A stretch of 64,000 nucleotides of DNA, taken from contig WGNX01000004.1 in assembly GCA_016124335.1 (NCBI GenBank), positions 270,418-334,417 of the forward strand, given 5' to 3'. Every line of letters starts with the position of its first letter. Within the stretch, counting starts at the first letter, position 1. This stretch comes from Alphaproteobacteria bacterium. Lineage in GTDB: Bacteria; Pseudomonadota; Alphaproteobacteria; CACIAM-22H2. A program made the translations under genes and the position numbers. Positions 53,399-62,950 of the stretch are shown in pieces. The notes under the pieces were generated by a model that saw nothing but the letters and a program-made list of their open reading frames with translations, made no database searches and was not told where the DNA came from.

Positions 53399-54424
53399 TC
53401 AGGCGGTTTTCAGGTCGAACGTGGAAAGCGTGCCGTCCTCGGCACCTGCCGCGACGCGCCAGCCGTCGGAGGAGAAGGCGATCGCGCGCACCGGCTTGCC
53501 GTCCTCCTCGGGCGGCTCGCGCAGCACGAGTTCGCGCTTGCCGTCGAGATCGCCCAGCCGCACGCCGCCGTTCTCGAACCCGCCGATGAAGAAGGGCGAC
53601 GCCGGGTGGCACGCGATCCCGGTCATCACGGCCCCGTCGCCGAAGCCGAATTCGACCGGCGGCTGGCCTTCCGGCCCCTTGCCGGAGAAGTCCCACGCCA
53701 CGAAGCAGTCGGCCGCATCGGAAAGCAGCCAGCGCGAGTCCGCCGTCCACACGAGCTGGCGAACCTTGGTGCGGTAGCCGGCCATCTGCATGTCCTGCCC
53801 GCTCGACAGGCGCCACACGTGGATCGCGTTGTCCTGCGTGGCGGTCGCAAGGAACCGGCCGTTGGGCGAATAGCGCACCTGCACGTGGCTGCCCTTCCAG
53901 TTGAGCGTGCGCGGACGCTCGCCTGGCTTGGCCACCTGCCAGACCGACACGCCGCCGTAATGCGCCGCCGTCACGCGGCTGCCGTCGGGGCTGAAATCGA
54001 GTGCCGTGACCGTGCTGGGGTGGGCACCGGTCGCCGCCGGCGCGTTCGCCCCTTTCGCCCACACGCGCAGTTCCTTGCCGACCGCACAGGCGAACGGGCC
54101 GGACGGATGCGCACCGACGACCTCGATCCAGCGGCCGGGAACCTTCAGCAGCTCCTCGGTTTCGCCGTCCCGCGTCGTGCGCACGAGCCTTCCGTCGTCG
54201 CCGCCGGAAAGGAACGAGACGCCATCGGGGTGTGCGGCGAACGACAGCACGGCGCCGTCGTGCGCCTTGACGGTCTTCGTCCCCGCGACCGCCTGCAGGC
54301 GGATTTCGCCCGCACCCGTGGCGGCGGCAAGCGTCTCGCCGTCCCTGGTGAAGGCGACACCGGCGATGTAGGCGCCCAGCGCGTAGGTGCGCACGCGCGG
54401 CTGCTTGATTTCCGCCGTGCTCAC
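53399..54424 (-). CDS. WD40 repeat protein
   Basis: A 341-residue predicted seven-bladed beta-propeller. Repeated motifs such as VAFTRDGETLAAATGAGEIRL, VRYSPNGRFLATATQDNAIHVW broken here, and IAFSSDGWRVAAGAEDGTLS mark the blades. The GTG at 54424 overlaps the stop of the preceding CobW-type gene (GTGA). No signal peptide, so it is probably cytosolic. The tight coupling suggests it works with the COG0523 GTPase, perhaps as a client or scaffold in metal delivery. Precise function unknown. Confidence 0.85.
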   Translation of the reverse strand: MSTAEIKQPRVRTYALGAYIAGVAFTRDGETLAAATGAGEIRLQAVAGTKTVKAHDGAVLSFAAHPDGVSFLSGGDDGRLVRTTRDGETEELLKVPGRWIEVVGAHPSGPFACAVGKELRVWAKGANAPAATGAHPSTVTALDFSPDGSRVTAAHYGGVSVWQVAKPGERPRTLNWKGSHVQVRYSPNGRFLATATQDNAIHVWRLSSGQDMQMAGYRTKVRQLVWTADSRWLLSDAADCFVAWDFSGKGPEGQPPVEFGFGDGAVMTGIACHPASPFFIGGFENGGVRLGDLDGKRELVLREPPEEDGKPVRAIAFSSDGWRVAAGAEDGTLSTFDLKTA

Positions 54425-55506
54425 TCGCGGCAGGCCTCGAAGCCGGCGTTGAGTTTCGCGGCATCGAGATGGCGGCCGATAAACACTATTTTCGATCCGC
54501 GCTTCTCGCCCTCGCGCCATTTCTGGCCCCAGGTCGAGTCCGCAATCATGTGCACGGCCTGGAACACATAGCGCTGCACGGCCCCCTTGACCGACAGGAT
54601 GCCCTTCGAGCGCAGGATGTTCTGCCCCTCGTCGCGCAGCGTGTCGGTGATCCAGCGCTGGAACTTGTCGGGATCTACGTCGCCCGCGATCGTCGCGGAC
54701 ACCGAGAAGATATCGTCGGCGTGCTTGGGGTTCACTTCGCCATGATGGTGATGATCGTGGTCATGGTCGTGATCTTGGTGATGATGGTCGTGGCTGTGGT
54801 CGTGCGCGGGATCGGTGCATGTCGCCGGATCGTGGTCATGGTCGTGGTGATGGTGCCCGCCCTCGAGGAAGTGCGGGTCGAGGGTAAGGATGCGCTGCAG
54901 GTCGAAGGCGCCCTTGTCGAGCACCTTGGCGATGTCGATGGCGCTCTTCGCGGTCCGGTGGATCGCGGCGTAGGGATTGATCTGGCGGATGCGCGCCTCG
55001 ACCTTCTTCAGCTCCTCGGGCGAGACCAGGTCGGTCTTGTTGAGAAGGATCACGTCGGCAAAGGCGACCTGATCTTCGGCCTCGCGGCTGTCTTCCAGCC
55101 GCAGCGGGAAATGCTTGGCGTCGACGAGCGTGACGACGGCATCAAGCCGCGTCTTCGCGCGCACTTCGTCGTCGGTGAAGAAGGTCTGCGCGACCGGTGC
55201 CGGGTCGGCAAGGCCTGTCGTCTCCACGATGATGCCGTCGAGCTTGCCTGCACGCTTCATCAGCCCGCCGATCGTGCGGATCAGGTCGCCGCGCACGGTG
55301 CAGCAGATGCAGCCGTTGTTCATCTCGAAGATCTCTTCGTCGGTGCCAACGACGATCTCGTTGTCGATGCCCACCTCGCCGAACTCGTTGATGATCACGG
55401 CATACTTGCGGCCGTGATTCTCAGAAAGGATGCGGTTGAGAAGGGTCGTCTTGCCCGCCCCCAGATAGCCGGTGAGGACGGTGACGGGGATCTGCGTGGT
55501 CGACAT
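54421..55506 (-). CDS. COG0523 (CobW/YjiA-type) GTP-dependent metallochaperone
   Basis: A 361-residue GTPase. Walker A GYLGAGKT (13-20), metal motif CICC (66-69), ETTGLADP and NKTD are in place. Between the GTPase and the C-terminal CobW_C domain is a histidine-rich loop: 19 His within residues 218-255. Such loops buffer zinc, cobalt or nickel. The C-terminal part (DKFQRWITDTLRDEGQNILRSKG) is typical. No cobalamin genes are near, so a zinc role is more likely. I saw no clear Zur box in the 106-base upstream spacer. Confidence 0.93.
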   Translation of the reverse strand: MSTTQIPVTVLTGYLGAGKTTLLNRILSENHGRKYAVIINEFGEVGIDNEIVVGTDEEIFEMNNGCICCTVRGDLIRTIGGLMKRAGKLDGIIVETTGLADPAPVAQTFFTDDEVRAKTRLDAVVTLVDAKHFPLRLEDSREAEDQVAFADVILLNKTDLVSPEELKKVEARIRQINPYAAIHRTAKSAIDIAKVLDKGAFDLQRILTLDPHFLEGGHHHHDHDHDPATCTDPAHDHSHDHHHQDHDHDHDHHHHGEVNPKHADDIFSVSATIAGDVDPDKFQRWITDTLRDEGQNILRSKGILSVKGAVQRYVFQAVHMIADSTWGQKWREGEKRGSKIVFIGRHLDAAKLNAGFEACRE

Positions 55507-55612
55507 GTCGGCTGGCTCCGCGTTCTGGCTCGGCCATCATTTAGCGAACGACGGCCCTCGCCGCCACCCCCCAGACTGGACGGCGGCCTGCGACCCCTCT
55601 ACCAGAAGGGTC

Positions 55613-56032
55613 ATGCAGCCCGTCATGCCCCGCCCTGCCGCGATCGCCGTGGTCCGCCGCGAAGGCCGGTTTCTCCTCGTGCGCCGCGGCCAGCCGCCCG
55701 ATCCCGGCCGCTGGGGCTTTCCCGGCGGCAAGATCGAGCCCGGCGAGACCGCCGCCGAAGCGGCCGTGCGCGAACTGGCCGAGGAAACCGGCGTCGTCGC
55801 CCAGGCCTTGCGCGCCTTCGATTGCGTCGACGTGATCCGCCGGAATGCCGACGGCAGCCTCGCCTATCACTTCGTCCTCACGGCCGTGGCCTGCCGATGG
55901 ATCTCGGGCGAAGCGGTTGCCGCAGACGACGCGCACGAGGCGGCCTGGTTCACGCTTGCCGAAATTTCCGCCGGAAAAGCGCCGTTTCTCGAGCAAGTAG
56001 AAAGGGTTGCACGATCCGCTCCGCTGCCTTGA
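55613..56032 (+). CDS. Nudix hydrolase
   Basis: A 139-residue hydrolase. The Nudix box GGKIEPGETAAEAAVRELAEETGVV (split here for length) fits G-x5-E-x7-REUxEExGU; flanking WGFPGG and the later VTAVACRWISGEAVAADDAHEAAWF match ADP-ribose-type members. The ATG at 55613 follows AAGGG; an ATG four codons later is possible. Substrate not assignable. Divergent from the metallochaperone gene. Confidence 0.92.
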   Translation: MQPVMPRPAAIAVVRREGRFLLVRRGQPPDPGRWGFPGGKIEPGETAAEAAVRELAEETGVVAQALRAFDCVDVIRRNADGSLAYHFVLTAVACRWISGEAVAADDAHEAAWFTLAEISAGKAPFLEQVERVARSAPLP

Positions 56033-56063
56033 ACCGTATCCGGATCGGACCTAAAATAGCAGC

Positions 56064-56396
56064 ATGGAGATCGGCCTCTACGCGCAGACATTCGGCGTCG
56101 GACGGAACCCGTACCTGCAGGCGCAGGTCGCGGCCGCCCAGTCGCAGTCCACGCAGAACGCCCTCCAGCAGCCGCAGCTGGCAAGTGCACTCGCCGCGCA
56201 GCGGACGGCACCCGTCATCCAGCAGACACAGACGGCGCAGGCCCCGCAGGCCACCGGCCGCACCGAGGCCTCGCGCGAGGCACGCACCGGCAGCGAAACG
56301 GGCGCCACGACAGACAGCGGCGCCAACGCGCTGGAAGCGGATGTCGGTCTTCTCGCCGTGCGCCCGCGCGGCAGCCGCGTCGACGTCTACGTCTGA
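56064..56396 (+). CDS. Gln/Ala-rich hypothetical protein, 110 residues
   Basis: A low-complexity, probably disordered protein rich in Gln, Ala and Thr, without signal or membrane segment. It ends RGSRVDVYV, a short patterned C-terminus reminiscent of small motility-associated proteins of the YjfB kind, but this is weak. The ATG has no strong ribosome site. It lies 31 bases after the Nudix gene and is convergent with SCO1 (stop to stop three bases). Codon use fits the neighbours. Confidence 0.55.
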   Translation: MEIGLYAQTFGVGRNPYLQAQVAAAQSQSTQNALQQPQLASALAAQRTAPVIQQTQTAQAPQATGRTEASREARTGSETGATTDSGANALEADVGLLAVRPRGSRVDVYV

Positions 56397-56399
56397 TTT

Positions 56400-57023
56400 T
56401 CAGCCGGCATAACGGCGCAGCGTCTCGGCAATCTTCTCGACCGGCGTCTCGTGCGAGAAATGCGCGAGATACTTGCCGTCGGGCCCCATCAGATAGATCA
56501 GCGATGTGTGGTCCATCAGGTATTCCGACGAACCTTCCGGCGTGACCTTGCGGTAGAACACGCGATAGGCCTTCGCCGCCTTCGCCACCTGTTCGGCGCT
56601 CCCGGTCAGTCCGATGAAACGCTCGTCGACCGTGCGCACATACTCGCCCATCTGCTTGGCGGTATCGCGCTCGGGGTCGACCGTTACGAACACGGGCTGG
56701 AAGTCGTCCGCCTTCGCGCCCAGCATGTCGAGCGCCTGCGAGATGGCAAGAAGTGCGGTCGGGCACGCATCGGGACAATACGTATATCCGAAATAGATGA
56801 TCGTGTACTTGCCGAGAAGGTCCTTCTCGGTACGTGTCTTGCCGTTCTGGTCGACAAGCTCGAACGGGCCGCCGATCGCCGCCGTCGCGATCGATTGCGG
56901 GCTCGCATGATCGCCGACCCAAACCTTCATCGCCCACGCGGCGCCGAGCCCGACGATCGCGCCAAGCGCAAGCCAGCGCACGGTGCGCAGAACGGTCGTC
57001 ATCGGTTGGGAATCTTCGGACAT
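56400..57023 (-). CDS. SCO1/SenC family copper chaperone
   Basis: A 207-residue membrane-anchored periplasmic protein for cytochrome oxidase copper-site assembly. One N-terminal transmembrane segment (about 15-35) precedes a thioredoxin fold with the copper motif CPDAC (Cys83, Cys87) and His172 (MDHTS). GYTYCPDACP is canonical. Upstream start at 57023 with no overlap. No oxidase genes are adjacent. Confidence 0.94.
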   Translation of the reverse strand: MSEDSQPMTTVLRTVRWLALGAIVGLGAAWAMKVWVGDHASPQSIATAAIGGPFELVDQNGKTRTEKDLLGKYTIIYFGYTYCPDACPTALLAISQALDMLGAKADDFQPVFVTVDPERDTAKQMGEYVRTVDERFIGLTGSAEQVAKAAKAYRVFYRKVTPEGSSEYLMDHTSLIYLMGPDGKYLAHFSHETPVEKIAETLRRYAG

Positions 57024-57055
57024 GCGAAACCTTCGCTAACGCAATCGCGCGGACG

Positions 57056-60000
57056 CTACACCTTGCCGAAGCGCGCGTGAAGCGCCTCGTCGACGGCGCG
57101 GAATGCACGACCGACCTCGACGATCGCCGCATCAAGTTCGTCGCGGCGGCCGTCCCTTGCAATCCGCTCCACGGCTTGCGCGCGTTCGGCGAGTGGCTCG
57201 GCGCCGAACAGACGCGCCGCACCTTTTATCGAATGCGCCGTGCGCGAAAGCGAGTCCAACTCGCCACGCGCGAGGATCGCACCAAGATCGGAAACCTGCC
57301 GCCCCTGCTCCACGCGGAACGAACGCACCAGCGCCCGGACGGCAGCGAACGGCATGTCGGCCTCAAGTGCGGCAATCGAGCCTTCATCGATCATCGATGC
57401 GCCTGTCGCCGGCGCATCGGGAACCGCCCTTTCGACCGGCGGCCGGCCGGCGAGAATGGCGTCGATCGCCGCGCAAAGCGTCGCGGCCCGGATCGGTTTT
57501 GCAAGATGGGCATTCATGCCCGCCTCGCGGCAGCGCGCCACATCCTCGACAAACGCATTCGCGGTCAGTGCCACCACAGGCGTATGCGCGTTGGGGCCCT
57601 TGCCGGCGCGCAACCGACGCGTCGCTTCGAGGCCGTCCAGGCGCGGCATCTGGACATCCATCAAAATGGCATCGTATCGGCCGGCCTCAGCGAGCATCAG
57701 CGCCTGCGCCCCGTCGCAGGCCTCGATGATCTCGACGCCGAGAGCCTCGAGCATTTTCGCCGCGGCATACCGATTGACGTCGTTGTCCTCCACGAGAAGG
57801 ATGCGCTTGCCCGGCCAGTGCGCAGACGCCGCGATCGTTCCGTCGGTCGACGGCGCGATCGATGCGGCCTCGGCCTGCGGCAGCGGAATTCTCAAATCGA
57901 AAACGCTGCCTCCCCCGGCAGCATCGGCAACCTCGATGTCCCCGCCCATCGCAAGCGCCAGTTCCCTGCTGATCGCAAGCCCGAGACCGGTGCCGCCAAA
58001 CCGGCGCGTCACCGAACTGTCGGCCTGGAAGAACTTCCCGAACAGTCGCTGCTTGGACGCGGCATCGATGCCGGGGCCCGTGTCGCGAACGGCAATGCTG
58101 ACAATTTCGGGCCGATCCGCAAGACGACCGGCCTCGACGCGCACGCGGCCGCGTTCGGTGAACTTCACCACGTTCCCGACCAAGTTGAGAAGAATCTGGC
58201 CAAGGCGTGCCGCATCTCCAAGAACGAGGCTTCCGACATTCGCGTCGATTTCGACTTCGACCGCAAGACCCTTGGCATGCGCGCTCGCCTGAAGCGTCGC
58301 CACCGCCGCCCGGATTGCCGCGTCGGCGGCAAAGGGGGCGCGCTCGATCTGCAATGCGCCAGCCTCGAGCTTTGAGATGTCGAGAATGTCGCCGATCACC
58401 TGCAGCAGCCGCTCGGCCGATTCGCGCGCCATCTGCGCTTGTCGCATCGTCTCGGGCTGCAGTTTCGCCGCAAGCATGACGTCGAGCATCCCGACGACAC
58501 CGTTGAGCGGCGTGCGAAGTTCGTGGCTCATGTTCGCCAGGAATTCGCTTTTCGCATTGCTCGCGATCTCCGCCGCATTCTTCGCCCGTTCGAGTTCGCG
58601 TGCCGCCGCGACTTCGCCGGTGACGTCGCGCAAGATCGCCACGATGCCGCCATCGCCCATACGCGTGCGCGTGACCCGGACCTCGCGCGAACCGACCGCC
58701 AGCGCTTCGTCCATCGAAATTCCGCCGGGTCTCACGTTTGCCAGGCGCGCGTCCACCCAGTTCGCCAATGCGCTGCCGGCCAGGCCGGGCGGCGCGACAA
58801 TCTGCAAGGCCTCGCGAAGCGCCATTCCCTCGTAGATTCGACCACGAAGCGTCGGATAAAAATCGAGATAGCGCTCGTTCCAGGCCGCGATCCGCAAGTC
58901 CCGGTCGATCTGCAGGAACCCGTCGGCAAGGCTTGCGACCGCATCGCGAAATCGTGCTTCCGAGGCGCGAATGCGCTCGCTGACGCGCCGCTCCCTCGTG
59001 ACGTCCCGCAGAATCGCGACAAGGCCGCCTTCGGAGGTGCGCTGGCGCGAAATCTCGATGATCCGTTCGCCCGCATCGACGTCCTCGGGCGCAGTCGGGC
59101 CGCGCCGAAGTTCCTGATGCCAGGCGCGCGCGAGCGCATCCAGCTCGGTCTCCGCCGCATCGGGATAGCGCATGCGCGTGTGTGCCCGGATGACCTCGAG
59201 GCCTGGCAATCCGATACGCATGATCGACCGCGTCGTCGGAAAGAATTCCAGATACCGCTCGTTCCACGCGACGACATTGTCATCGGCATCGTAAAGGACG
59301 AAACCGTCATCCATGCTCTCGATGGCATCGCGGAACCGTCGGTCGCGAAGCGTGACCGCAAGTCGCGAACGGTCGAGTTCCGCTTCGCGTCGCCGCCGGT
59401 CGGTCTGATCCAGGATGATTCCGTCAATGTAGAGCGGCGTTCCGTAGGCGTCGTACGACGCGCGGCCCTTTTCGAGCGCCCATGCGATTTCGCCATCGAA
59501 GCGCAGGATTCTGTATTCGACCTCGAATTCGCGGCGCATCGCGACCGCGTTCGCGACGGCACTGGCCGCCGCCGAACGGTCGTCCGGCAGGATAAGATCG
59601 CTGAAACGCCGGGCGCCGCCGGGCAAAAACGATTCGGCCGGATACCCGGTCAGCCCCGCGATGCCGGAACTTGCGAAATCCATGGTCCATGCATCGTCGA
59701 CACGGCGCCGGTAGACGACGCCGTCGATGTTGGCGACGAGCGACTGGAAGCGCGCCTCGCTTTCCGCGCGCGCCTGCTCGGCATGGATCTTCGCGCTGAC
59801 ATCGCGATAGACAACCACGACGCCGCCGTCCGCCGCCGCGAACTGCACGGTCTCGATAATGCGCCCGTCGGCAAGTTCCTGGTTGAAGGTCTCGCCGAAG
59901 CGGCGATGCCGGCGCATCCGGTCGTCGAGAGTGGCGACACTTTTCATCGAGGCGTCTTTGCGCGACACGAGACGCTCGCGCGCTGCCGCGTATAGCTCGC

Positions 60001-61057
60001 GCAACGGCAGCCCTTTGCGCAACAGCCCGTCCATGTGCGTGAAAATCTCGACGTAACGCCGGTTCCAGAAGCGGACCCGGTCCTCGTTGTCGAGGATGAG
60101 AAAGCCGTCGCCGATCGCCTCGATCGAATCGATCAGCCGCATTTCGCTTTCGCGCAGGGCCTGTTCCGCGGCGATCTGCACGGTCACGTCGCGATATACC
60201 GAGACGCACCCGCCGTCTGCCGTCGCGTATTCGACGGTCTGGAGCGTCCTTCCGGATGCAAGCGCCAGATTGTACGGCTCGCCGAACCGGCGGTTCGGAC
60301 GCGCACGACGCTCGATCGCGGACAGCGCATCGCGCGATGCGTTCAAGCGTTGCGCAAGATCGATGACGCGCGCGCGAAGCTCTTCGATGCGGATGCCGGG
60401 CGCCAGAAGTGCCGAAATTTCGGGGAATATCTCGGCATAGCGGCGGTTCCAGACAACGATCCTGTCGTCGCGGTCGAAGACGATGATTCCGTCGCCGATG
60501 GCCTCGATCGAATCCAAAAGACGCTGCCGGCTGTCGCGGACGTCGCGCTGGGCGGCGGCGAGCGCCGTTACATCGCGATAGACCGCGACCGAGCTGCCGT
60601 CTGCCGCCGGGAATTCGACGGTCTCGATCTCTCGATCGAAGCTCGCACGCTGGCGAAACACTTCGCCGAAGCGGCGATGCCAGAAGGCACGCTCGTTTCG
60701 GATCCATTCGGCGCGATCGGCGAGCCCCATTGAGCGCAGGCGTTCGGCAGTCGCTTCGACATAGCGGCTGAAGGTCATTCCGCGCTCGAGGATGGGCACC
60801 ATATGCGGAAAGATCTCGACGTAACGCGCATTCCAGAAGACCAGCCGGTCGCGCGCATCCCAGACGAGAAATCCCATGTCGACGGCGTTGAGCGTCTCGA
60901 TGAGACGGCGCTCGGCGCCATCCGAGCGTTGCTGCTCGCGCGATTCGGAGGCCGCAACCGCCGGAGCGGCCGGCGCCTTTCGGCGCCTCAAGGCGTGCAG
61001 GAAATATCCGAGAGCACCGGATATCGCAGCGACGGAAATGCCGACGAGCGGTTCCAT
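57056..61057 (-). CDS. Hybrid sensor histidine kinase with six PAS domains
   Basis: A 1333-residue kinase. One N-terminal transmembrane helix (about 5-22) is followed by six PAS domains starting near residues 51, 179, 307, 436, 574 and 702; all but the fourth are of one kind (WN-x-RY-x-E-x-F signature). Then HisKA with His845 (MSHELRTPLNG), HATPase (DTGPGID, GGTGLGL), receiver with Asp1134 (ILMDVQMP), and an Hpt domain with His1275 (AHSIKGAA). This allows a full internal phosphorelay. The ATG at 61057 is 12 bases after the malonyl-CoA decarboxylase stop; a GTG two codons upstream is possible. Output partner not adjacent. Confidence 0.94.
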   Translation of the reverse strand: MEPLVGISVAAISGALGYFLHALRRRKAPAAPAVAASESREQQRSDGAERRLIETLNAVDMGFLVWDARDRLVFWNARYVEIFPHMVPILERGMTFSRYVEATAERLRSMGLADRAEWIRNERAFWHRRFGEVFRQRASFDREIETVEFPAADGSSVAVYRDVTALAAAQRDVRDSRQRLLDSIEAIGDGIIVFDRDDRIVVWNRRYAEIFPEISALLAPGIRIEELRARVIDLAQRLNASRDALSAIERRARPNRRFGEPYNLALASGRTLQTVEYATADGGCVSVYRDVTVQIAAEQALRESEMRLIDSIEAIGDGFLILDNEDRVRFWNRRYVEIFTHMDGLLRKGLPLRELYAAARERLVSRKDASMKSVATLDDRMRRHRRFGETFNQELADGRIIETVQFAAADGGVVVVYRDVSAKIHAEQARAESEARFQSLVANIDGVVYRRRVDDAWTMDFASSGIAGLTGYPAESFLPGGARRFSDLILPDDRSAAASAVANAVAMRREFEVEYRILRFDGEIAWALEKGRASYDAYGTPLYIDGIILDQTDRRRREAELDRSRLAVTLRDRRFRDAIESMDDGFVLYDADDNVVAWNERYLEFFPTTRSIMRIGLPGLEVIRAHTRMRYPDAAETELDALARAWHQELRRGPTAPEDVDAGERIIEISRQRTSEGGLVAILRDVTRERRVSERIRASEARFRDAVASLADGFLQIDRDLRIAAWNERYLDFYPTLRGRIYEGMALREALQIVAPPGLAGSALANWVDARLANVRPGGISMDEALAVGSREVRVTRTRMGDGGIVAILRDVTGEVAAARELERAKNAAEIASNAKSEFLANMSHELRTPLNGVVGMLDVMLAAKLQPETMRQAQMARESAERLLQVIGDILDISKLEAGALQIERAPFAADAAIRAAVATLQASAHAKGLAVEVEIDANVGSLVLGDAARLGQILLNLVGNVVKFTERGRVRVEAGRLADRPEIVSIAVRDTGPGIDAASKQRLFGKFFQADSSVTRRFGGTGLGLAISRELALAMGGDIEVADAAGGGSVFDLRIPLPQAEAASIAPSTDGTIAASAHWPGKRILLVEDNDVNRYAAAKMLEALGVEIIEACDGAQALMLAEAGRYDAILMDVQMPRLDGLEATRRLRAGKGPNAHTPVVALTANAFVEDVARCREAGMNAHLAKPIRAATLCAAIDAILAGRPPVERAVPDAPATGASMIDEGSIAALEADMPFAAVRALVRSFRVEQGRQVSDLGAILARGELDSLSRTAHSIKGAARLFGAEPLAERAQAVERIARDGRRDELDAAIVEVGRAFRAVDEALHARFGKV

Positions 61058-61068
61058 CGCCACGCGCT

Positions 61069-62538
61069 TCAGAGAAGCGATTTGACTGCGGAAGACATGG
61101 CGACCTTCCCGTCGGCGGCATAGGCTTCGTGGTTGGTCTCGATGTCGCCAAGGCGATAGAGATAATTCACCATAAGCCCTGCCGACTGCCGGATGCCTTT
61201 TGCCGAGGCGTCGGCGCGCCAGTTGAGCCGCTCGACCCTCGCGCCATTCGACAGGTGGAAATGCGCCACCGGATCGAGCGCACGGCCGTCGGGCCGCTTC
61301 GCTTCGACGAGATAGCGCGCGCACAATCGCGAAAGCGGTGCCTTCAGGGCGTCGGCAAGTGCCGGATCTTCCAGCCAAGAGCCACTGGCCAGCGCCCGCT
61401 TCAGCTCTCCCTTGTTCGCTGCGACGGCTTTGCCGCCGCGCGCGACAAGTGCCGCCGCGAGCGCCTTGCGCTCGCCGGCCAGCAGCAGCTTGGGCATGCC
61501 CTCCGCGATTCGCTTGTCGAGCCACGTGCGAAAGCCGGGAACAGGCGACAGCGTCGCGAATACGCGGATGTTCGGGAACTCGGCGCCAAGCGTCTGGGCA
61601 ACACGCTTGATCAGGAAGCCGCCGAAGCTGATGCCCGCAAGACCGCGCTGCGCGTTTGAAATCGAATAGAAAATCGCCGTGTCGGCAACGCGCGGATCGC
61701 CGAGCGGTGCCTTCTCGTCGAGAAGATCCTGCACGTTGTCGGCAAGGCCGTTTACCAGCGCCACCTCGACGAAGATGAGCGGTTCGAGCGGCATTCGGGG
61801 ATGGAAGAAAGCAAAGAACCGCCGGTCGCTATCAAGGCGATTCTTGAGGTCCGCCCAGTCGCGAACGGCGTGGACGGCCTCGTAAGCCGCGAGCCGTTCG
61901 AGCAGGACGGCAGGGCTCTCCCAGGTTATCCGCTCAAGCTCGAGGAAGCCCAGATCGAACCATGCGATGAAAAGCTCGCGAAGCTCATCCGCGATCGCAG
62001 CGAAGACCGCATCTTCCTTCGACCATTCCAGAAGTTCCGCGCGCCGGTCGATCAGGAACTTGACGCCGTCGGGCAGTGCGGTGAACTGGGCAAGCAGGCG
62101 GCCGCGCGGCGAATCCATCGATTGGCGCAGCACGCGTTCGGACTTTGCGATCGATTTCGCATCGCCCCCTTCCCACGCTTCCAGGGCCGCGCGGGCGGCC
62201 GAAATCGCGGCGGCACGATCAATTTCGGTTTCGGCCGCAAGTAGCCGCATGAAGCGCTTCCGGCCGTCGGAAGACAGGCCCAGATACAGTTGCCCAAGCT
62301 CGGCCGCCCGTGCCCGCGCACGCGTTTCGCCACCCCGGCCTTCGAGGCAATCGGCGATGCGCACGCGAAGCGCGCCAAGATCCTCGTCGGGCAAATCAGG
62401 ATGCTCGGCCCGCGGCACCCCGACGACAGCGCGCGCACTGGTCGACAGGCCGCGCCAGGCTTCCCTCAGGCGCGCGACGAATTTTTGGCTGGTTCTCGCC
62501 TCGGTCATCAAAGACGAGTTTTGCGCGAGCCGGCCCAT
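61069..62538 (-). CDS. Malonyl-CoA decarboxylase
   Basis: A 489-residue enzyme converting malonyl-CoA to acetyl-CoA and CO2. The N-terminal helical domain is followed by the acetyltransferase-like catalytic domain with FYSISNAQRGLAGISFG (Ser) and VAHFHLSNGARVERLNW (catalytic His), both family signatures. The ATG at 62538 is preferred because GGGAG lies upstream; an ATG ten codons later is less supported. The C-terminus ends in SLL. It is often used to keep malonyl-CoA low or for malonate use; no malonate transporter is adjacent. The large hybrid kinase follows immediately. Confidence 0.93.
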   Translation of the reverse strand: MGRLAQNSSLMTEARTSQKFVARLREAWRGLSTSARAVVGVPRAEHPDLPDEDLGALRVRIADCLEGRGGETRARARAAELGQLYLGLSSDGRKRFMRLLAAETEIDRAAAISAARAALEAWEGGDAKSIAKSERVLRQSMDSPRGRLLAQFTALPDGVKFLIDRRAELLEWSKEDAVFAAIADELRELFIAWFDLGFLELERITWESPAVLLERLAAYEAVHAVRDWADLKNRLDSDRRFFAFFHPRMPLEPLIFVEVALVNGLADNVQDLLDEKAPLGDPRVADTAIFYSISNAQRGLAGISFGGFLIKRVAQTLGAEFPNIRVFATLSPVPGFRTWLDKRIAEGMPKLLLAGERKALAAALVARGGKAVAANKGELKRALASGSWLEDPALADALKAPLSRLCARYLVEAKRPDGRALDPVAHFHLSNGARVERLNWRADASAKGIRQSAGLMVNYLYRLGDIETNHEAYAADGKVAMSSAVKSLL

Positions 62539-62564
62539 CTGGGCAAGCTCTCCCGCCTTGCTGT

Positions 62565-62777
62565 CTAATGGAGTTGTCCGAGTGGCGGAATGATGGCGGC
62601 CGAACGCAGAATATCCTTAATTTCTTCCCACTGGCCGTCGGGCAGATCGGAAAGGCAGAGTTTTGCCGCGTCCCAGTCGAACGGGCTGTCCGAACTTACG
62701 GCGCGCGCCAGCGCACGACAGGCATCGTGTCGTCGACCAAGCACCGCGCGAGCGGCCTGAAGCAGCGGATGTTCCAA
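62565..62777 (-). CDS. Possible small protein, 70 residues, TTG start
   Basis: An open frame whose C-terminal part (FDWDAAKLCLSDLPDGQWEEIKDILRSAAIIPP) looks strongly protein-like. The only start near the 5' end is TTG at 62777, with AGGA eight bases before. The frame stays open for about 20 more codons upstream. No family recognised. It lies between NAD(P)HX repair and malonyl-CoA decarboxylase on the same strand, 26 bases before the latter. Confidence 0.45.
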   Translation of the reverse strand: MEHPLLQAARAVLGRRHDACRALARAVSSDSPFDWDAAKLCLSDLPDGQWEEIKDILRSAAIIPPLGQLH

Positions 62778-62950
62778 ATCGGGTCCTGCCGGAGATTTAC
62801 CGCGCCATTGAAAATGCCTCGAAGCGACGCATCGCGTTCACAATCGGCTTCGACGAAACAAAGATGGACACTCGGCGCCGATTGACAAGCGCATTGTCCC
62901 GGCAAGCTGGTGGCATCAGCAATGCGCGCAACGCGTTGCGCGGCGTCTCG

